Below are positions 36,014-48,440 of a DNA stretch of 64,000 nucleotides, piece by piece (position 1 is the stretch's first letter; each line of letters begins with the position of its first letter). This DNA is from Paracentrotus lividus (taxonomy: Eukaryota > Echinodermata > Echinoidea > Camarodonta > Echinidae). A model generated the notes under the pieces. It worked only from the letters and a program-made list of their open reading frames with translations. It had not been told where the DNA came from and searched no databases. The position numbers and the translations under genes were made by a program. The stretch lies in NCBI GenBank assembly GCA_940671915.1, contig CALNVZ010003433.1, positions 50,166,159 to 50,230,158 on the forward strand, written 5' to 3'.

Positions 36014-36893
36014 TGTCTTTCGAATTTCTGTAATTTCTGGACCCCATGGGAGATCAGCATCGTTATGTTTACAAAGCTGAATGGGCCATGAAGCCATTTG
36101 TGCTTCTTTTATTTATTTTTTTTATTATATGTTTATATGACAACTGTATTTTTTATTGCTGCGATTAGGAAAATAAAATACAATAAGTTCATTTAGAGAA
36201 GGAATCGTAGATAAATTATATAAATTGCAATAACTTTTCCGTCATAATCAAGAACAATTAGCCAAATCAAAGTGATTTTCTACTTATTTGATGAATAGGC
36301 CTACTGGTCTCATCAGAAAAACCGTATTTTTATGAATAAAAAAGAGACTCCCCTTTCATTAGTCCGTAAAACCCCATTAAAGTTCCAAATAATATATAAA
36401 TCTCTCTAATAAAAAGCACTTTTTTCCTCGTGCAGTAAAAAAACCCAGTATGTTAATGAAGTCAGATAATTTAAAAGATACTCTAATCATGTTAACAATG
36501 TTTCTGTGGTCTATAAACCCCATACACACCTCACTTATGAAAATAATATCAGTTATGTAACTTTTACGAAGAAATCCGCTCTAACCAATCAGAAATGGGT
36601 ATTTTAATGACGTCATAGACATTTTAAAATACTCTTATGGTGTTTCTCATGTCTTGAAACCCCCTATAAGTCCCACTAATCAAAGTAAAATGAATATACC
36701 TATGTGTTACTATTGATATTTGTCTTGTCCAATCAGAAAAGAGCATTTTAATGACCTCATAAGTTTTTGAAATTGTTCTCATCGAATTCTGCGGGTCTGA
36801 AAACCATAGAAGGACTTCTCTTGAGAATTTAGTTATCCGTCTTCGGTGAGGAATTAGTTTTGTCGCACTTTTAGTTCATTCTGGCCCACTGTG
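34935..36893. mobile_element. Transib/RAG-like TIR element without transposase (RSS-like ends)
   Basis: Both ends begin with the heptamer CACAGTG (34935-34941; complement at 36887-36893). In both, a 23-bp spacer separates it from a nonamer-like block, CCAAAACTG at the left and ACAAAACTA at the right (RSS consensus ACAAAAACC). The TIRs share CACAGTGGGCCAG, AAAAGTGCG and CAAAACT, about 30 of 38 positions. The insertion is flanked by a 5-bp direct repeat CGCCG (34930-34934 and 36894-36898), matching the GC-rich 5-bp duplications of Transib elements. No transposase ORF is visible in 1.96 kb, so this is a non-autonomous copy. Sequence-level features are seen directly; the superfamily call is established-knowledge inference. 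Confidence 0.72.
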
Positions 36894-36898
36894 CGCCG

Positions 36899-37998
36899 AT
36901 TTCACCATGCGCTAGAACTGGCAACCGATTGGCAAATTATCGTATAGCTAACGTGGTATCATGAATAGGGAAACTAACATTCACACAAAGAATCCATTAA
37001 TCGCTTCGGATCTTCAGGTCTCTGTATAAAGGTAATTGATATGCTATAACTAATGTTGTGCTAACATTGTTTATGATCATAATCTATTTAGTTGACATGT
37101 ACATTAAAACCAGTATAGTTGACATAGTGTACATAATTATGATATTTCTAACTACATGATTATAACCAATCGCTTTGTAAAACCTTAGTTTAGAATTTAT
37201 GTTGATTCCGCTATCTTGTACCCGAGAAAATTTGCTATAATATGCACAAATTTATTTTTTCTTCTAATAATGGCATTATGATTTAGATACATTGTGCGTG
37301 TATTCCCTATTGGGCACGCTTTTTATCCAATCTTGATTCTACGTTGCAATTTTCTTTGACCAATATCTGCCCTATAAACTGATTGAATTTCGCTAGATGT
37401 GTAATTCTTTAAGTGTATGACCGATTCATATTGTCATGAGAAGTTGTGATCATACGTAAATTTGAACTGAAAAGTGATAATATGAAAATCTCAATTGCTG
37501 TTTACATAATAGACCTTTTTTTGCATAGCACATATCAGTACATACCGTCGATAAGTGTACATGTTACAATTATAAAGTTTTTTAGTTTATTTATATCATT
37601 TCATTTCTTCTTTTTTCTTTCTCTTTGTTTGAATGAATGGCATTGTCTGGTCATTTAATGCTTTCAGAAAATTATTCCATTTGAAAATATGCACATAGAA
37701 AAAATGCATCATTAATGCATTTTTTCTTGAAATTTGTATTTGTGATGAACGGAAGTGAATGAGTGACTGCTGTCTCAAACTGAAAATTGTTTGGCAATAC
37801 ACGTATAACAACCCTATACTGAATGTGGTTCATTGGCTAGCATTGAGGGGGCATTGGTAGACATCATAAGGGTTGTTTTACAATCAGTGTATACCTATCT
37901 ATCTCATTTGACCCCCCTCCCCCCAAAAAAGTTTTGTTTTTCCTCATTTTTTTGTGTATGTGTTCTAAACATGCTAAACAAGTGGAATGATATTGTTT
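36899..37998. other. No gene seen, between the RSS-like element and duplication copy A
   Basis: Only short AT-rich open frames in both strands. Confidence 0.5.
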
Positions 37999-38056
37999 TT
38001 AAGCTATGAGGAGTGTGGCCATGCAATTATTATTTATTTATTTATTATTTATTTTT

Positions 38057-38400
38057 TTTATAGGGGTTCAAAATTTCTATTACACGTAAAGTCAATTGTT
38101 TCATTTTTCGGACAGGACACTTTTTACGGCACTGATTTGAAAATATTTGAACGTGAACTGTCTGTAAAATCAGTGAATGTGGGCGAATTAAACATGCTTG
38201 TTTGTTGCATATATACATTGTGTTTTTATAAACAAAAATATCATCAATCAGGTAAAGTCTTAATCTGCTTAAAAACACAGAATTCGGAGAGGACATATTT
38301 TTTAACGGATTTTGCACCCCATATTTGGTTAGTGGTCACAAAAAATCAAATTAACTGTAGCTTCTGGGGTTTTCAGTTTTTTAAACAATCACATTTATAA
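38057..38400 (+). other. Open stretch conserved in both duplication copies
   Basis: An AT-rich TATAG followed by an open frame (GSKFLLHVKSIVSFFGQD and onward) is nearly identical in copy B at ~51979-52317, including a net in-frame 3-nt difference. The frames diverge near the 3' end. A possible exon between the TATAG acceptor and a GGTAAAGTC donor is conceivable. The opposite strand is also open, and I recognise no family. Most likely a by-product of recent duplication. Confidence 0.2.
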
Positions 38401-38639
38401 ATAGTCACTTCTGATTTGTAAAACAGGCCTAATTATTGCTAATAATAAAGATGCACCTGCTCAAAATTAGAAAACCAAAATGAAATGAGACAGTAATTTC
38501 GCCCTAATATGCCAGATATGGTCAATTTTGAGAAGTAATTGTGTATTTAAATGATGTATTTTTCTCTTGTAGGTTGCACTTACAGTGCCCAATAGCTCAC
38601 CGTCGTAGATTTCTGAACCCATATTTATATTTATGGTGA

Positions 38640-38880
38640 CCAGAAGGCCATTTTTAATAGTATTCCTTGATCGTAAAACAAAAAGAGGCCCCAAACTGAG
38701 AAAAAAAATGGCAAAGACGGCAAACTTTAACGAAAGAAAAATTACCGGAAAGGATTCGTGGAGTGTCGAAGATATAGCCAGGATCCTGAAAAGTGTAAGG
38801 GAAGACAAAGATAATCAAATTAAAGTCGGAGCAAATAAGACATATCAGACCTTTATGACCTACAGTGTTTGTTATACAAG
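38640..38880 (+). repeat. Half-element related to the 29700-30700 fold-back
   Basis: The order GAGGCCCCAAACTGAG, GATATAGCCAGGATCCTGAAA, GAGCAAATAAGA and ACCTTTATGACCTACAGTGT matches the right arm at 30470-30702, with divergence. It is present in both duplication copies; in copy B it is split by the TIR elements at 52642-54935. No left arm is visible. Confidence 0.5.
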
Positions 38881-39225
38881 CTTGTTATTTCATGCCATCA
38901 TTGTTTTTCTCAAGATGCTTTATGTTACGCATTAAAAAAAAATGTTTTTAGATAATGCATGGAATGTGAAAGAACAAATTTAATCATACAAAAACATGAA
39001 AATTGAGCAGTGTTTTACTTTTCATTGACCCACATCATGATATTAATGATTAAACTATATATATATTAGGGTCTTTTAAGGTTTTGATCATGAAATCTTG
39101 TAGGCAACACCTTTTCAAAAATACAACCAAAGATTTATTTTTTGGGGTACTGTATAATCATCGAAAACAAATTGTATAACCTTCAATAAGCCATACTTTT
39201 AATTAGTTATGTGGCTATGCAAATA

Positions 39226-40661
39226 AACCCCTCACAAAAAGTTTCGCAAGTCGACTTTGGGTCATGATAACTTTTCAGGTACGCTTCAGTTATTCCTGAT
39301 TTTCATACCATTAGAAATATAATTTATTCCCCTTTTGATTGATATCCTATTTGTAATGATTGTATCATGCTTCAATGCACAGAATATCAGAATATGGAGA
39401 AAAGTAAAAAGTCAAATGTTGTAAAATGCATTTTTATTGATCATATTGAAGTTCCGCAACTTCAATTTAGGTCCTGATAACTTTGGGGATAGTTTCTAAT
39501 TTTTATTAAATTTTATACCATTGTCAAGTTAATTTATTCCTCTCTTGATTGATAGCTTAGTTGTCAAGGTGATGTCATGCCTGTGTCCACAGAACCCCTC
39601 AATACCACTTGAATACATGACAAAGCGAAAGATAATTTTCAGTTTAAATTTCTGTAACACAACACTGAACCTTGATACAACTTAATGTGGGGATTTAATC
39701 ATTGTCAATTTTTATAGCATTAAAAAGTTCATTTATTCTTCTTTTTATTGATACCCTATTTACAATAGTAACATCGTATTTGAATGCACATAACTCACGA
39801 ATATAATGCAAAGTAAAAAGTGAAATGTTGCGAAATGCATTGTTATTGCTCGCAACAGACAATAATACTCACAATAGGGATTCAATTTGCAACATTTAAC
39901 TTCTGACTTGTCCTAACATTGAGGTGTTCTGTCCATGCAGGAACAACACTATCGTTACAATTAGGGTGTCATTGAAAAGATGAATAAATTATCTTGACAA
40001 TGGTCTAAAATTCAATAAAAATTAAAAAATACCTCGAAAGTTATCAGAGCCTAAAGTCGAGTTGCGGAACTTCGCTTTGATAAATGCATTTTACAACATT
40101 TGACTTTTTACTTTTCTCCATATTCTGATATTCTGTGCATTGAAGCATGATACAATCATTACAAATAGGCTATCAATTAAAAGGGGAATAAATTATCTTT
40201 CCAATGGTATGAAAATCAGGAATAACTAAAGCGTACACTGTAAAAAAAAAAAGGTAACTCGCAAGAAAATGAGTAAACTAATGCTTTACTCCCAACGGAG
40301 TAAACTAATGCTTTACTCCCAACGGAGTAAATTTTGTTTACTCTTAACAGAGTCAAAAGGTAACTCGCAAGAAAATGAGTAAACTAACGGTTAATGGTTT
40401 ACTCCTTTCGAAGCTAGGATTAGGAATGATACATAGATGACTAAAAGTTACTCTTTTCTGAGTAACATTCAGCTCAACCGCATGAGTAATATTTTTTAGT
40501 CAGTAACATTTAGCTCAACGCATGAGTAATATTTTTTACTCAATTTCACGCGAGTTACCTTTTTGCTCAATATTGGGTAAGATTTTACTCATTTTTTTTA
40601 GAGTGTACCTGAAAAGTTATCATGACCCAAAGTCGACTTGCGAAACTTTTTGTGAGGGGTT
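39226..40661. mobile_element. Fold-back TA-target element, present only in duplication copy A
   Basis: Long inverted arms begin AACCCCTCACAAAAAGTTTC and are flanked by TA (39224-39225 and 40662-40663). Copy B has the uninterrupted site GCAAATATTTAAATT at 55435-55449 with a single TA, so the insertion limits are directly confirmed. 1436 bp, no ORF. A second element is nested at 40236-40605. Confidence 0.85.
40236..40605. mobile_element. Nested MITE inside the fold-back
   Basis: 370 bp with ends CACTGTAAAAAAA and TTTTTTTAGAGTG, flanked by TA. The opposite arm of the host fold-back at ~39282-39290 shows the uninterrupted GGTACGC site. The interior has repeated GTAACTCGCAAGAAAATGAG and ACTCCCAACGGAGTAAA units. 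Confidence 0.7.
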
Positions 40662-40852
40662 TATTTAAATTGCAAGTATCAAATTTTTCATTAATCTTTA
40701 TTAGAGATTATGTATCGTATACTGCTTATACACATACCGCGTGTAGTCGGTGTACAATGTGCAGTATTACGATTATGAAAGACCATTAATTGTATATTTT
40801 GACTATCTTGCGTTTGGTTTAGGCTTAATTGACGTAAAATAGCTTTAAAATA

Positions 40853-40894
<42 letters not shown>

Positions 40895-42997
40895 GTAATA
40901 TAGGAAATACAAAGCTGGACCAAACCCTTCCCCTCCCCCTCTTATTCGATTTCGCTCTCATTTTCCTTTCTTTTCTTTCACCTTCCAATTATTTTAAACT
41001 CGACGCATCAACGTCTTCTTCTTACGAAACATATTCTTATATCCTTTATTATCCTTATCCTAACTTTGTAGAACCAATCTACCATGCAAAAAAGTTTACT
41101 TAACATGAGTAACTTTGTTGATTTTGCAAGTACATATCACACGTTGTATTAGTTAATCTGGGGCATGCAAAATACAAGCATTTCTTTGTAGTATTTTCTT
41201 CTGTTCGAACCCCCCGACCCCCCCCCCCCCCCCCTAGTTACGGGCCTGTAAGGTACCCTCTGGCGTCATAACAGGCTCTATTCGATGTGCTTTTGCAAAG
41301 GGTCTATCCAAACAACAATATATTTTAGGTGTATGCTCTCTCGCCTTTTTTCAAATGACATCTGAAGGAAAAGGCCAACTACTCTTTATCTGTAATCCTG
41401 TTCAAACGTCTTTGATGTTGCATGAGGAAAGTATGGCACAGCCATATATTTGTACTATAATTAAAAAAAAAAAAAAAAGAAAGAAAACGTGGTTCTATTG
41501 ATTTGAACATTTAAAAGTATGTTTCTTTTTTTATTTACCGAATAACAGACATAACCTGACGTCAAACAATTAAAAGTATCGCAAGCTGCTACTGTTCCCA
41601 AACGATTGGACCCACAGAATGTATTCAAATAGAAATCTTTCATCCGCGCCTGTTACCAACATTATGATAGTAAAAAAAGACAGTGAAAATTTACCATTAA
41701 TACGTTTTAAGCAGTTGAATCACTGTCTCCAAAATACAACAAAGATATTGGCTATTAGTGAGACTTTTTATTAAAAAGATGATTTATGGCTTTTAATATT
41801 TTGATACCTTTACTGACTAATCGGGGCGCTGCAAATATTTAAATTCCAAGTATCAGCCTTTTCTCAATAACCGTCAGCAGGCCTATGGTTTACATGTATC
41901 ATCTGTATATAGACAGTAAATAAGATTGGAAAAAAAAAATGACCTTTATAACCTAAATTTTCATTGCGTGCGATGTAGGCCAAATTACCTCCCTGCAAAA
42001 TTACTCAAATTCTCACTTTTATCAATCGTTATCAGTAAACGTTTTAATTTTGTGCAGTTTCTGGATCGTGAACAAAATTAACTTTGAACTGTGATATCAT
42101 TATTGCTCGTTCTGCAAATATTTGAATTCTCAGTATCAAACTAAATAAGTTGATATTTATCAGTTTACCTTCAGCTGACCTTCATAAAAGTTAGCTTACT
42201 CTGTGGAGCATACGGACTGATTTGATTTGATATCACTCATATCAATATTGATAGTTCTGCAAATATTTTTTTTTCTAATTGTTGATAAATCGTACCAGTA
42301 CATGTATTTGTGTCGTTTTCAGTTTGCTGTTGTTTATTGACCTTAATTTTATGTTAGTGCACCGTGTGCAGTGTTTGTAAAAAATAAATAATGTATTAAT
42401 AATAAAAGGTACGTTCATTTCGACTTCATTTCTTTCATTGAGCTTTAAAAGGACTTACTTCATAAAAGGCTACATTTTGGCCATCTAAAATACACTTAAA
42501 TTCATAATACTTGACTCTTTCCAGAAGAATAATAAGCCTAAAACATAATAATGATGAAAACAGAAATCTCTAAAAGTAGAAAGTGTCAAAATAAGTGTGT
42601 ATAACTTTAATATGATAGTAAATAACACATTTACATCTACCATTTTGTCTATTATTCTTCCACCTTACCTCATATCCTTGCCTATTCATCGCATTTTTGA
42701 ATTATTGTCGTTTACTCAGTGTTCTTTTATTCTTTTATGTTCTTAGCTTTTGTGTGACAAACTATCATCACAAGAGGCTCTCAGAATGCACTGCAACACT
42801 TCAATCGTCCCTGAAATAAAGACAAAAATGAATGGATTGGTATTGGGCCAGCATGTATGAATTCATACACACACCGAGGCCATCCGTCTCTACTTTGTTC
42901 CGTGCTTAGAATATGATATGCAACGGCACTAAACATTTGCAAAAGTTACAAGTTGTAAAAATATTGTTGCCTGCTGCTCGTTAATATAGCGATTTGC

Positions 42998-43264
42998 ATG
43001 CCGATAAATCACCAGATTGGTAGACCCTCTTTGACAAATGTTAGGTCTATACCAAAGTCGTCTGTTGCATTTTTCATTAAAATGGAAATGTACAGTTCTT
43101 CTGAGCTGTTTGGCGATCGACAAATCAAATGTCAAACAAACCTTACAGTCAGATGCCAGAAATACCGTGACATAATAGCCTGGCTAACGACAATAATGGC
43201 AATGCCACATCGTTGCCGAAGTTACACCAAGCAAATGTATGATTTCATGAATAAATTAGCATAA
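42998..43264 (+). pseudogene. Orphan 5' end of the plus-strand ankyrin gene (duplicated, frameshifted)
   Basis: The sequence from 43078 repeats the first codons of the gene at 60878: ATG, then MEMYSSSELFGDRQIKCQ against MEMYSSSELFGDREIKCQ, and onward. Copy A lacks 10 nt present in copy B near 43172, which throws the frame. It also loses all homology after the CACCAA at about 43230, exactly where the ankyrin repeats begin in copy B. No repeat is encoded downstream. It can still supply a promoter and 5' leader, but not an ankyrin protein. Confidence 0.75.
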
Positions 43265-43738
43265 TTAATTCATATAAAATAAAATATATGAATTTAGTGA
43301 AATTTACCTATGCAACCGCGTAGATTACGACATTCTCTACCATCGTGCAAATTTTCGCTGCGATCGCGCCATCCGCGGCCGAGATCTTAATGCTAGATTC
43401 ACACTTCCGATCTGCCAGTGATCAACTCGATCAAACCCGATCAGGTCAAAACATCAATTTTCCCCCGATCATTCTCGACCAAGTGCTTGATCGGGTATCT
43501 ACACGAGCCCTACCCGATCCCCTGTTCGATCGTTTACGATCCATACACGATGATGTCCGATCTCTCCTCGATAACCACCTCGATTAGTACTCGATTACTT
43601 CGATTTTGATTCGAATACACGATCATTACACGATCAATACTCGACCTCTTCTCGATAAACTAGACGTCTACACGATTTTGATCCGAGTAGATTGACAGCT
43701 AGGACAAGCTTCGTATTCTTGTTCCGTTTTCTGCAGAT

Positions 43739-46040
43739 GGGCAAGTCCAAGCTATTTGATCACTCAAGAGTGAAATTTCAAAATGGTTCAAATAAGACAA
43801 ACTTGGTGTCATTTAAAAGCCAAGATGTTAAAGTACATGAATTTTATAACGAAAAATAAAAAATGCTCATGAATGACCAATAATAAATGAATATATTTGC
43901 ATAAATTAAAAATTTGAGTAACGCGTGGGACATTAAAAATTTTAGCTTTTTTTAAAAGATATCTTTAAAGTTTTACACATTTCTATCCCAACAGTAGTGG
44001 GACCTTTAAGTCTGAATGACAAGTTATCATGACTATGATTTCCAGGTTCTCAACTAATTAAATATGCAAATGAGGGATGGTACAAAATTGGCATGTCCCA
44101 CGCGTTACTTTTTTAGGTCATTATTTCTCATTTGCAGAAAAAATAGTGATTGAATTTTCATGAGACTTTCAAAAGACCAAATTTACAGTAGGCTTCATCA
44201 TAATCAGTAGAAAAAAGTTTCTTCTGATTCATCTAATTAACACAATCTTTAATTAGATTTGGTAACGCGTGGAACATTTCAGTAACGCGTGGGACAACGT
44301 GTGTTAAATGTATGGAAGTACATTGGGTTTTGCCAAAAGGAAGTTGAAATTCCCTCTAAGCTTTTTGAACATTGAATGTCAGTTAACATGATCAGTGCAT
44401 CCATTTGCCATCACCAAGACCTTTAATTAAACTGAAATTAATTAAAAATTACCTTTTCCCCCAAAGGAAACATGCTCTTGGGGATTTTCGCATGTGGTGA
44501 AAAATGTGCACAAAAAAGTTTTTTTCTCTTTTATTTCTCCTATCTATCAAACAATAACATTTGTCTTGGCATAAAAGGCTGCACAATATAATTTCCTTCA
44601 TAGCAATGAAGAAAGTAAACTGTTTTTAAAGGGGTTATTTACATTATTTTAAGTTCTCACAAGCAGCTTTTTGTCATTTGGTGCATTAAAGGCATACATT
44701 AATGTTGCATGCTATGTACAGGTAGCCCTGGGCCCTATTATATAGTCTTTATTAAGGAAATAGTATGTAGTTTTAGACTGAAGATTTGTGCATTTGAGTT
44801 ATTCCATAACTTCCATTGTTCATTCTTATTCAAAGTTTGTCATTCAGGTAGAGACAATATGCTGTAGATGCTGTTAACATGTATTGTGGAAAATATCTTT
44901 AAGTTTCATTTTATATTGTGCGACCTATCACATGCATATCTTTCTGTTTTTTACCAAGTTTTGTTCACAAGGCAATACCTTCTGTTTGTCATGTAATCAC
45001 AAAACAGAATGAATGTATACTTGATGTATGTACATGTAAACATATGATTACTGAAGATTTATTGTCCAAATTCAAGGTTTACGTTTGAAATTATAATGTA
45101 AATATCAGATGCACAGGTATACCCAATTGACTTTCACTACAGTAGCAATTAAAGCAGGTTTGCATTGATGATGATGGGCATTGTTACTATAGGCCTACAT
45201 GTAACATATGGTTCTAGAACATCTACCCCTAGACAATTACCCCTTAGACAACCCCTCTAAAAATATACCCCATAACCTTACACCTAACCCATACCCTATT
45301 TCTGGGGGTAGTTGTCCTAGGGGTAATTGTCCAGGGGGCCAGTTGTCCTGATACCAATAAATGTAATCTGAAGAGCCTATTTTCATCCTTTTTCATGAGA
45401 CAATTTTCATAATCTTCATAAAAATAATATCTTAAAGTACATTATTTTATTCATGTAATAATTAATCAATTAATTGATTTTTAGGGATAAATAAAACATT
45501 TCCTCCAGGAAATGGAGTAAAAAATTATGCATCTGTTTTATTTGCTTTAAAATAAATACCAAATTCACCTTTTTTTCATGCAAAGGTGTCATTTACAGTA
45601 CATTATGCATAATGACAAAAGTGTCCCACGCGTTACTTGTCCCACGCGTTACTATACCTATCTTTTTAAAATTGACCTTGAGAAAAAACTAATGTATGAA
45701 TGTTTATGAAACTTTTGATTAATCTTCATTCATAGATGTATAACAAGTTGTTTGCAATGATTTTCCAGGATTGCAATTACTTTCACATTATTTCAGAAAC
45801 AAAGTTAAACAAGAATAATATATGATTTTTGTGGTCCCACGCGTTACTGGTGAATTAATTAGCGTAAATTAATCATGTAACGAGCAATTCTGATTATTTT
45901 TGTTGTTTTGTATGAAGATACCTACTATCTACCAGAAACTACCCAAGAAATTAACTATGATTACTAAATTTAAGATATAGGGCTAAATATACTTGTAATG
46001 TCCCACGCGTTACTAGTGCAAAATAGCTTGGACTTGCCCA
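43739..46040. mobile_element. TIR element with eight GTCCCACGCGTTAC motifs
   Basis: Terminal repeats GGGCAAGTCCAAGCTATTT (43739-43757 and complement 46022-46040) with flanking AGAT (43735-43738, 46041-46044), a likely 4-bp target duplication. The 14-bp motif GTCCCACGCGTTAC or its complement occurs at 43918, 44095, 44262 (one mismatch), 44282, 45622, 45639, 45834 and 46001. All are sub-terminal and absent from the middle 1.3 kb. There is no ORF over 60 codons of note. Superfamily unassigned. Confidence 0.75.
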
Positions 46041-46973
46041 GATATAGGGAAAGATCTGTGCGTAGGGATGGAATTAATGAGTTGCACTTTTGGGCGAAGT
46101 GGTAGAAGTTGGCCTTTAAAAACGAAGAAGTCACAAAATGAATTTTAATGGATATCTTTGTATATAATGATTGACAAAGACAACTTTATGAAGAAGTTGG
46201 TTAAAAAATTGTTTATAATTTTAATTGAGGGTCGGATGAACAAGAATCTTTTCAATTTCGTTAACGATTTGCCGCATTGCAGTTGCATCCAGTAACCACC
46301 AGGTAATACTATACTAAAAGCGTTTTGAACAATTATCATTAAACATTATAAATTAAGAAAAAAAAATCAATCCCTTTCCCAGTTTTGTCGCCTTTCTCTT
46401 TCATTTACCTTCATTTTTCAAAATAAGAGAAGAATTACCGATATAAACAAAATATCTAAGAATCCTAAAAGTATAACATTTGTTGTATAAGGTACTTTTA
46501 TTTCGATCCTGTTAGGTATTCTTTTTTTAATAAACATTGGCACATTTCATTGTACTGCATTAACATTAAAAATGGATCTAGCTTTTATCTTTTCAACTTA
46601 AAAACGAAAGGTCCACTTTTTTCTTCTTTTTTTTGCCCTGTCCCATTTTGGCGCCACTTTTTGTTGAATCGGGCCAAGTTCACATTGATCCTACAACTAG
46701 GATATGAGGCCTTACTTTTAGAGTTTGCAGATTTATTTTTTATGTGCACGAGACTATATTTGTCTATTGTACCGGGAAATATAAAAGTGGTGTAAAACTG
46801 AAGAATAATATTTTTCATCGACTGCTAATGGCAAAAGAAACCATCTTTTCTTTAGCTCTAATGTCAGGTGCGGATCCACTATCTGCAATTTGATTAGATT
46901 ATCCAGGCCCATGTGTCTGGGACAATAGCCGCTGTATTATGTTAAATGTTTTCCCAGTCAATTTTACGGTACG

Positions 46974-47222
46974 GTGTAAAAATGGCAGAGGTAATAATGG
47001 CAGAGGTAAAAATGGCAGAGGTAATAATGGCAGAAGTAAAAATGGCAGAGGCAAAAATGGCAGAGGTAATAATGGCGGAGGTAAAAATGGCAGAGGTAAA
47101 AACGGCAGAGGCAAAAATGGCAGAGGCAAAAATGGCAGAGGTAAAAATGGCAGAGGTAAAAATGGCGGAAGTAAAAAATGGCAGAGGTAAAAATGGCCGA
47201 GGTAAAAATGGCAGAGGTAAAA
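46974..47222. repeat. 15-bp minisatellite, forward arm
   Basis: About 17 units of GGTAAAAATGGCAGA with small variants. The translated MAEVK or GRGKN repeats are artefacts. It is the inverted partner of 48441-48968. Confidence 0.95.
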
Positions 47223-47290
47223 TGTCAGGTCTTACGCAACTAAATTGTCATAGCAAATCCCATGAATAAAACATGGCCAATTCCCTTAGG

Positions 47291-47838
47291 TGGTATCTCA
47301 CTTCTCGGAAACGCCTTCGCAACAGATAAAAAAATATATTACGTCTCCGTCTCCGATGTTGCGGAGACGTCGCGGAGATGTCTCCACGACGTCTCCGCGA
47401 CAGTTAAAAAAAACTGTAACAAAGCACTTTCAAAGAACCGTCTCAAAGTTGTTTCTGCGACTCATGAAACGTCTTAGAGACGTCTCAGCGACAATTTTTA
47501 AAAAACTTGTTGAAAACATTTCATGAGTCGCGGATACAACTTTGAGACGGTTTTTTGAAATTGCTTTGGTACAGTTTATGAAAACTGTATTGGAGACGTC
47601 TCGGAGACGTCTCTGCTACATCTCCACGACATCGGAGACGTCTCTAATACTTTTTATCCGTCGCGGAAACGATTCTGTCGCGGAGACGTATTCGCGACGG
47701 AATCCTTTGTTTCATGTATAAAGAGTAGGACCTATTAGAAACGTGTCTGAAAATTAAGGAGACTGAGGAGACAAGCTATAATGGCAAAACCATGTTGACA
47801 AATCCGTCTCAAATGTGTTTCCGCGAAGTGAGATACCA
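47291..47838. mobile_element. Fold-back MITE with GTCTCCG arrays
   Basis: Ends TGGTATCTCACTTCTCGGAA and the complement TGGTATCTCACTTCGCGGAA lie between the minisatellite arms. The interior is a near palindrome of GTCTCCGCGAC-type units spaced ~11-12 bp. No target duplication is clear. Confidence 0.7.
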
Positions 47839-48440
47839 AAAGGGGTAAATAGTTAACAAAGAAAGCTAGTTATAAGAAGGGATTATAAAATATCATTGTT
47901 GGAGGTGTTCCTAACTTTTAAATTGACTGCCTTCCATATGGACTAGCTGATTTTGAGCTATTGCAATATCAAACTATTGGCGATTGTTATAGTCATTACA
48001 GCACGTGTTACATCAAAATCGTATTGGTAATTTCATTCTATTTCTCTCTCATGAGGTAAAAATAATAAAGAATTACTTTTGTTAAGACATGTTGTTGTTT
48101 GTCTGTTAAACAAAAACGTGCACATCTATTTTAAGATGGCATTTCCACACTGACGTCGTAATTTATTTATAATTTGTTATAACATGTACAGTTAAAAGGT
48201 AAAAATGTAAATAAAACATCGTTCACTTTGTATAGCAATATCTCATAGCAGATAGTAATCCTACAAATGGAAGTCAGTCAATTCTAAAGATAAGGACCCT
48301 CCAGACAGTCCAGCATTTAAATTTGAAAATCCCTTTTCAGTTTTCTTTATGAATGTTATACCCCCTTTCCTAAAGGGAATTTGCTTAAATTATGAGCATG
48401 GGCTTTGCTATGACAATTGGATTGCGAAAGACATTCCATT

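Larger units (their letters stand above)
37999..43231 (+). repeat. Segmental duplication, copy A
   Basis: About 3.8 kb of shared sequence (5.2 kb with insertions) is repeated in direct orientation in copy B at 51916-61035, at roughly 90-95 percent identity by eye. Shared landmarks include the GTGTGGCCATGC start, the GAATTTGGAGAGGACAT-type stretch, the GGTAAAGTC segment, a poly-C tract and the 5' end of the ankyrin gene. Copy A carries a 1436-bp TA-flanked fold-back at 39226-40661 that copy B lacks, and a (TA)n tract at ~40857-40890. Confidence 0.9.

Noticed and set aside
34935..36893. hAT or EnSpm assignment for the CACAGTG element
   Set aside because: The direct repeat is 5 bp (CGCCG), not 8 bp as in hAT or 2-3 bp as in EnSpm, and the TIR begins CACAGTG rather than CACTA.
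42929..43135. Minus-strand frame, with its counterpart at 60746-60931
   Set aside because: Antisense to the ankyrin 5' end; conserved only because the region is duplicated.
46899..47269. MAEVK and GRGKN repeat proteins
   Set aside because: Same minisatellite in the other arm; no start context or flanking exon.
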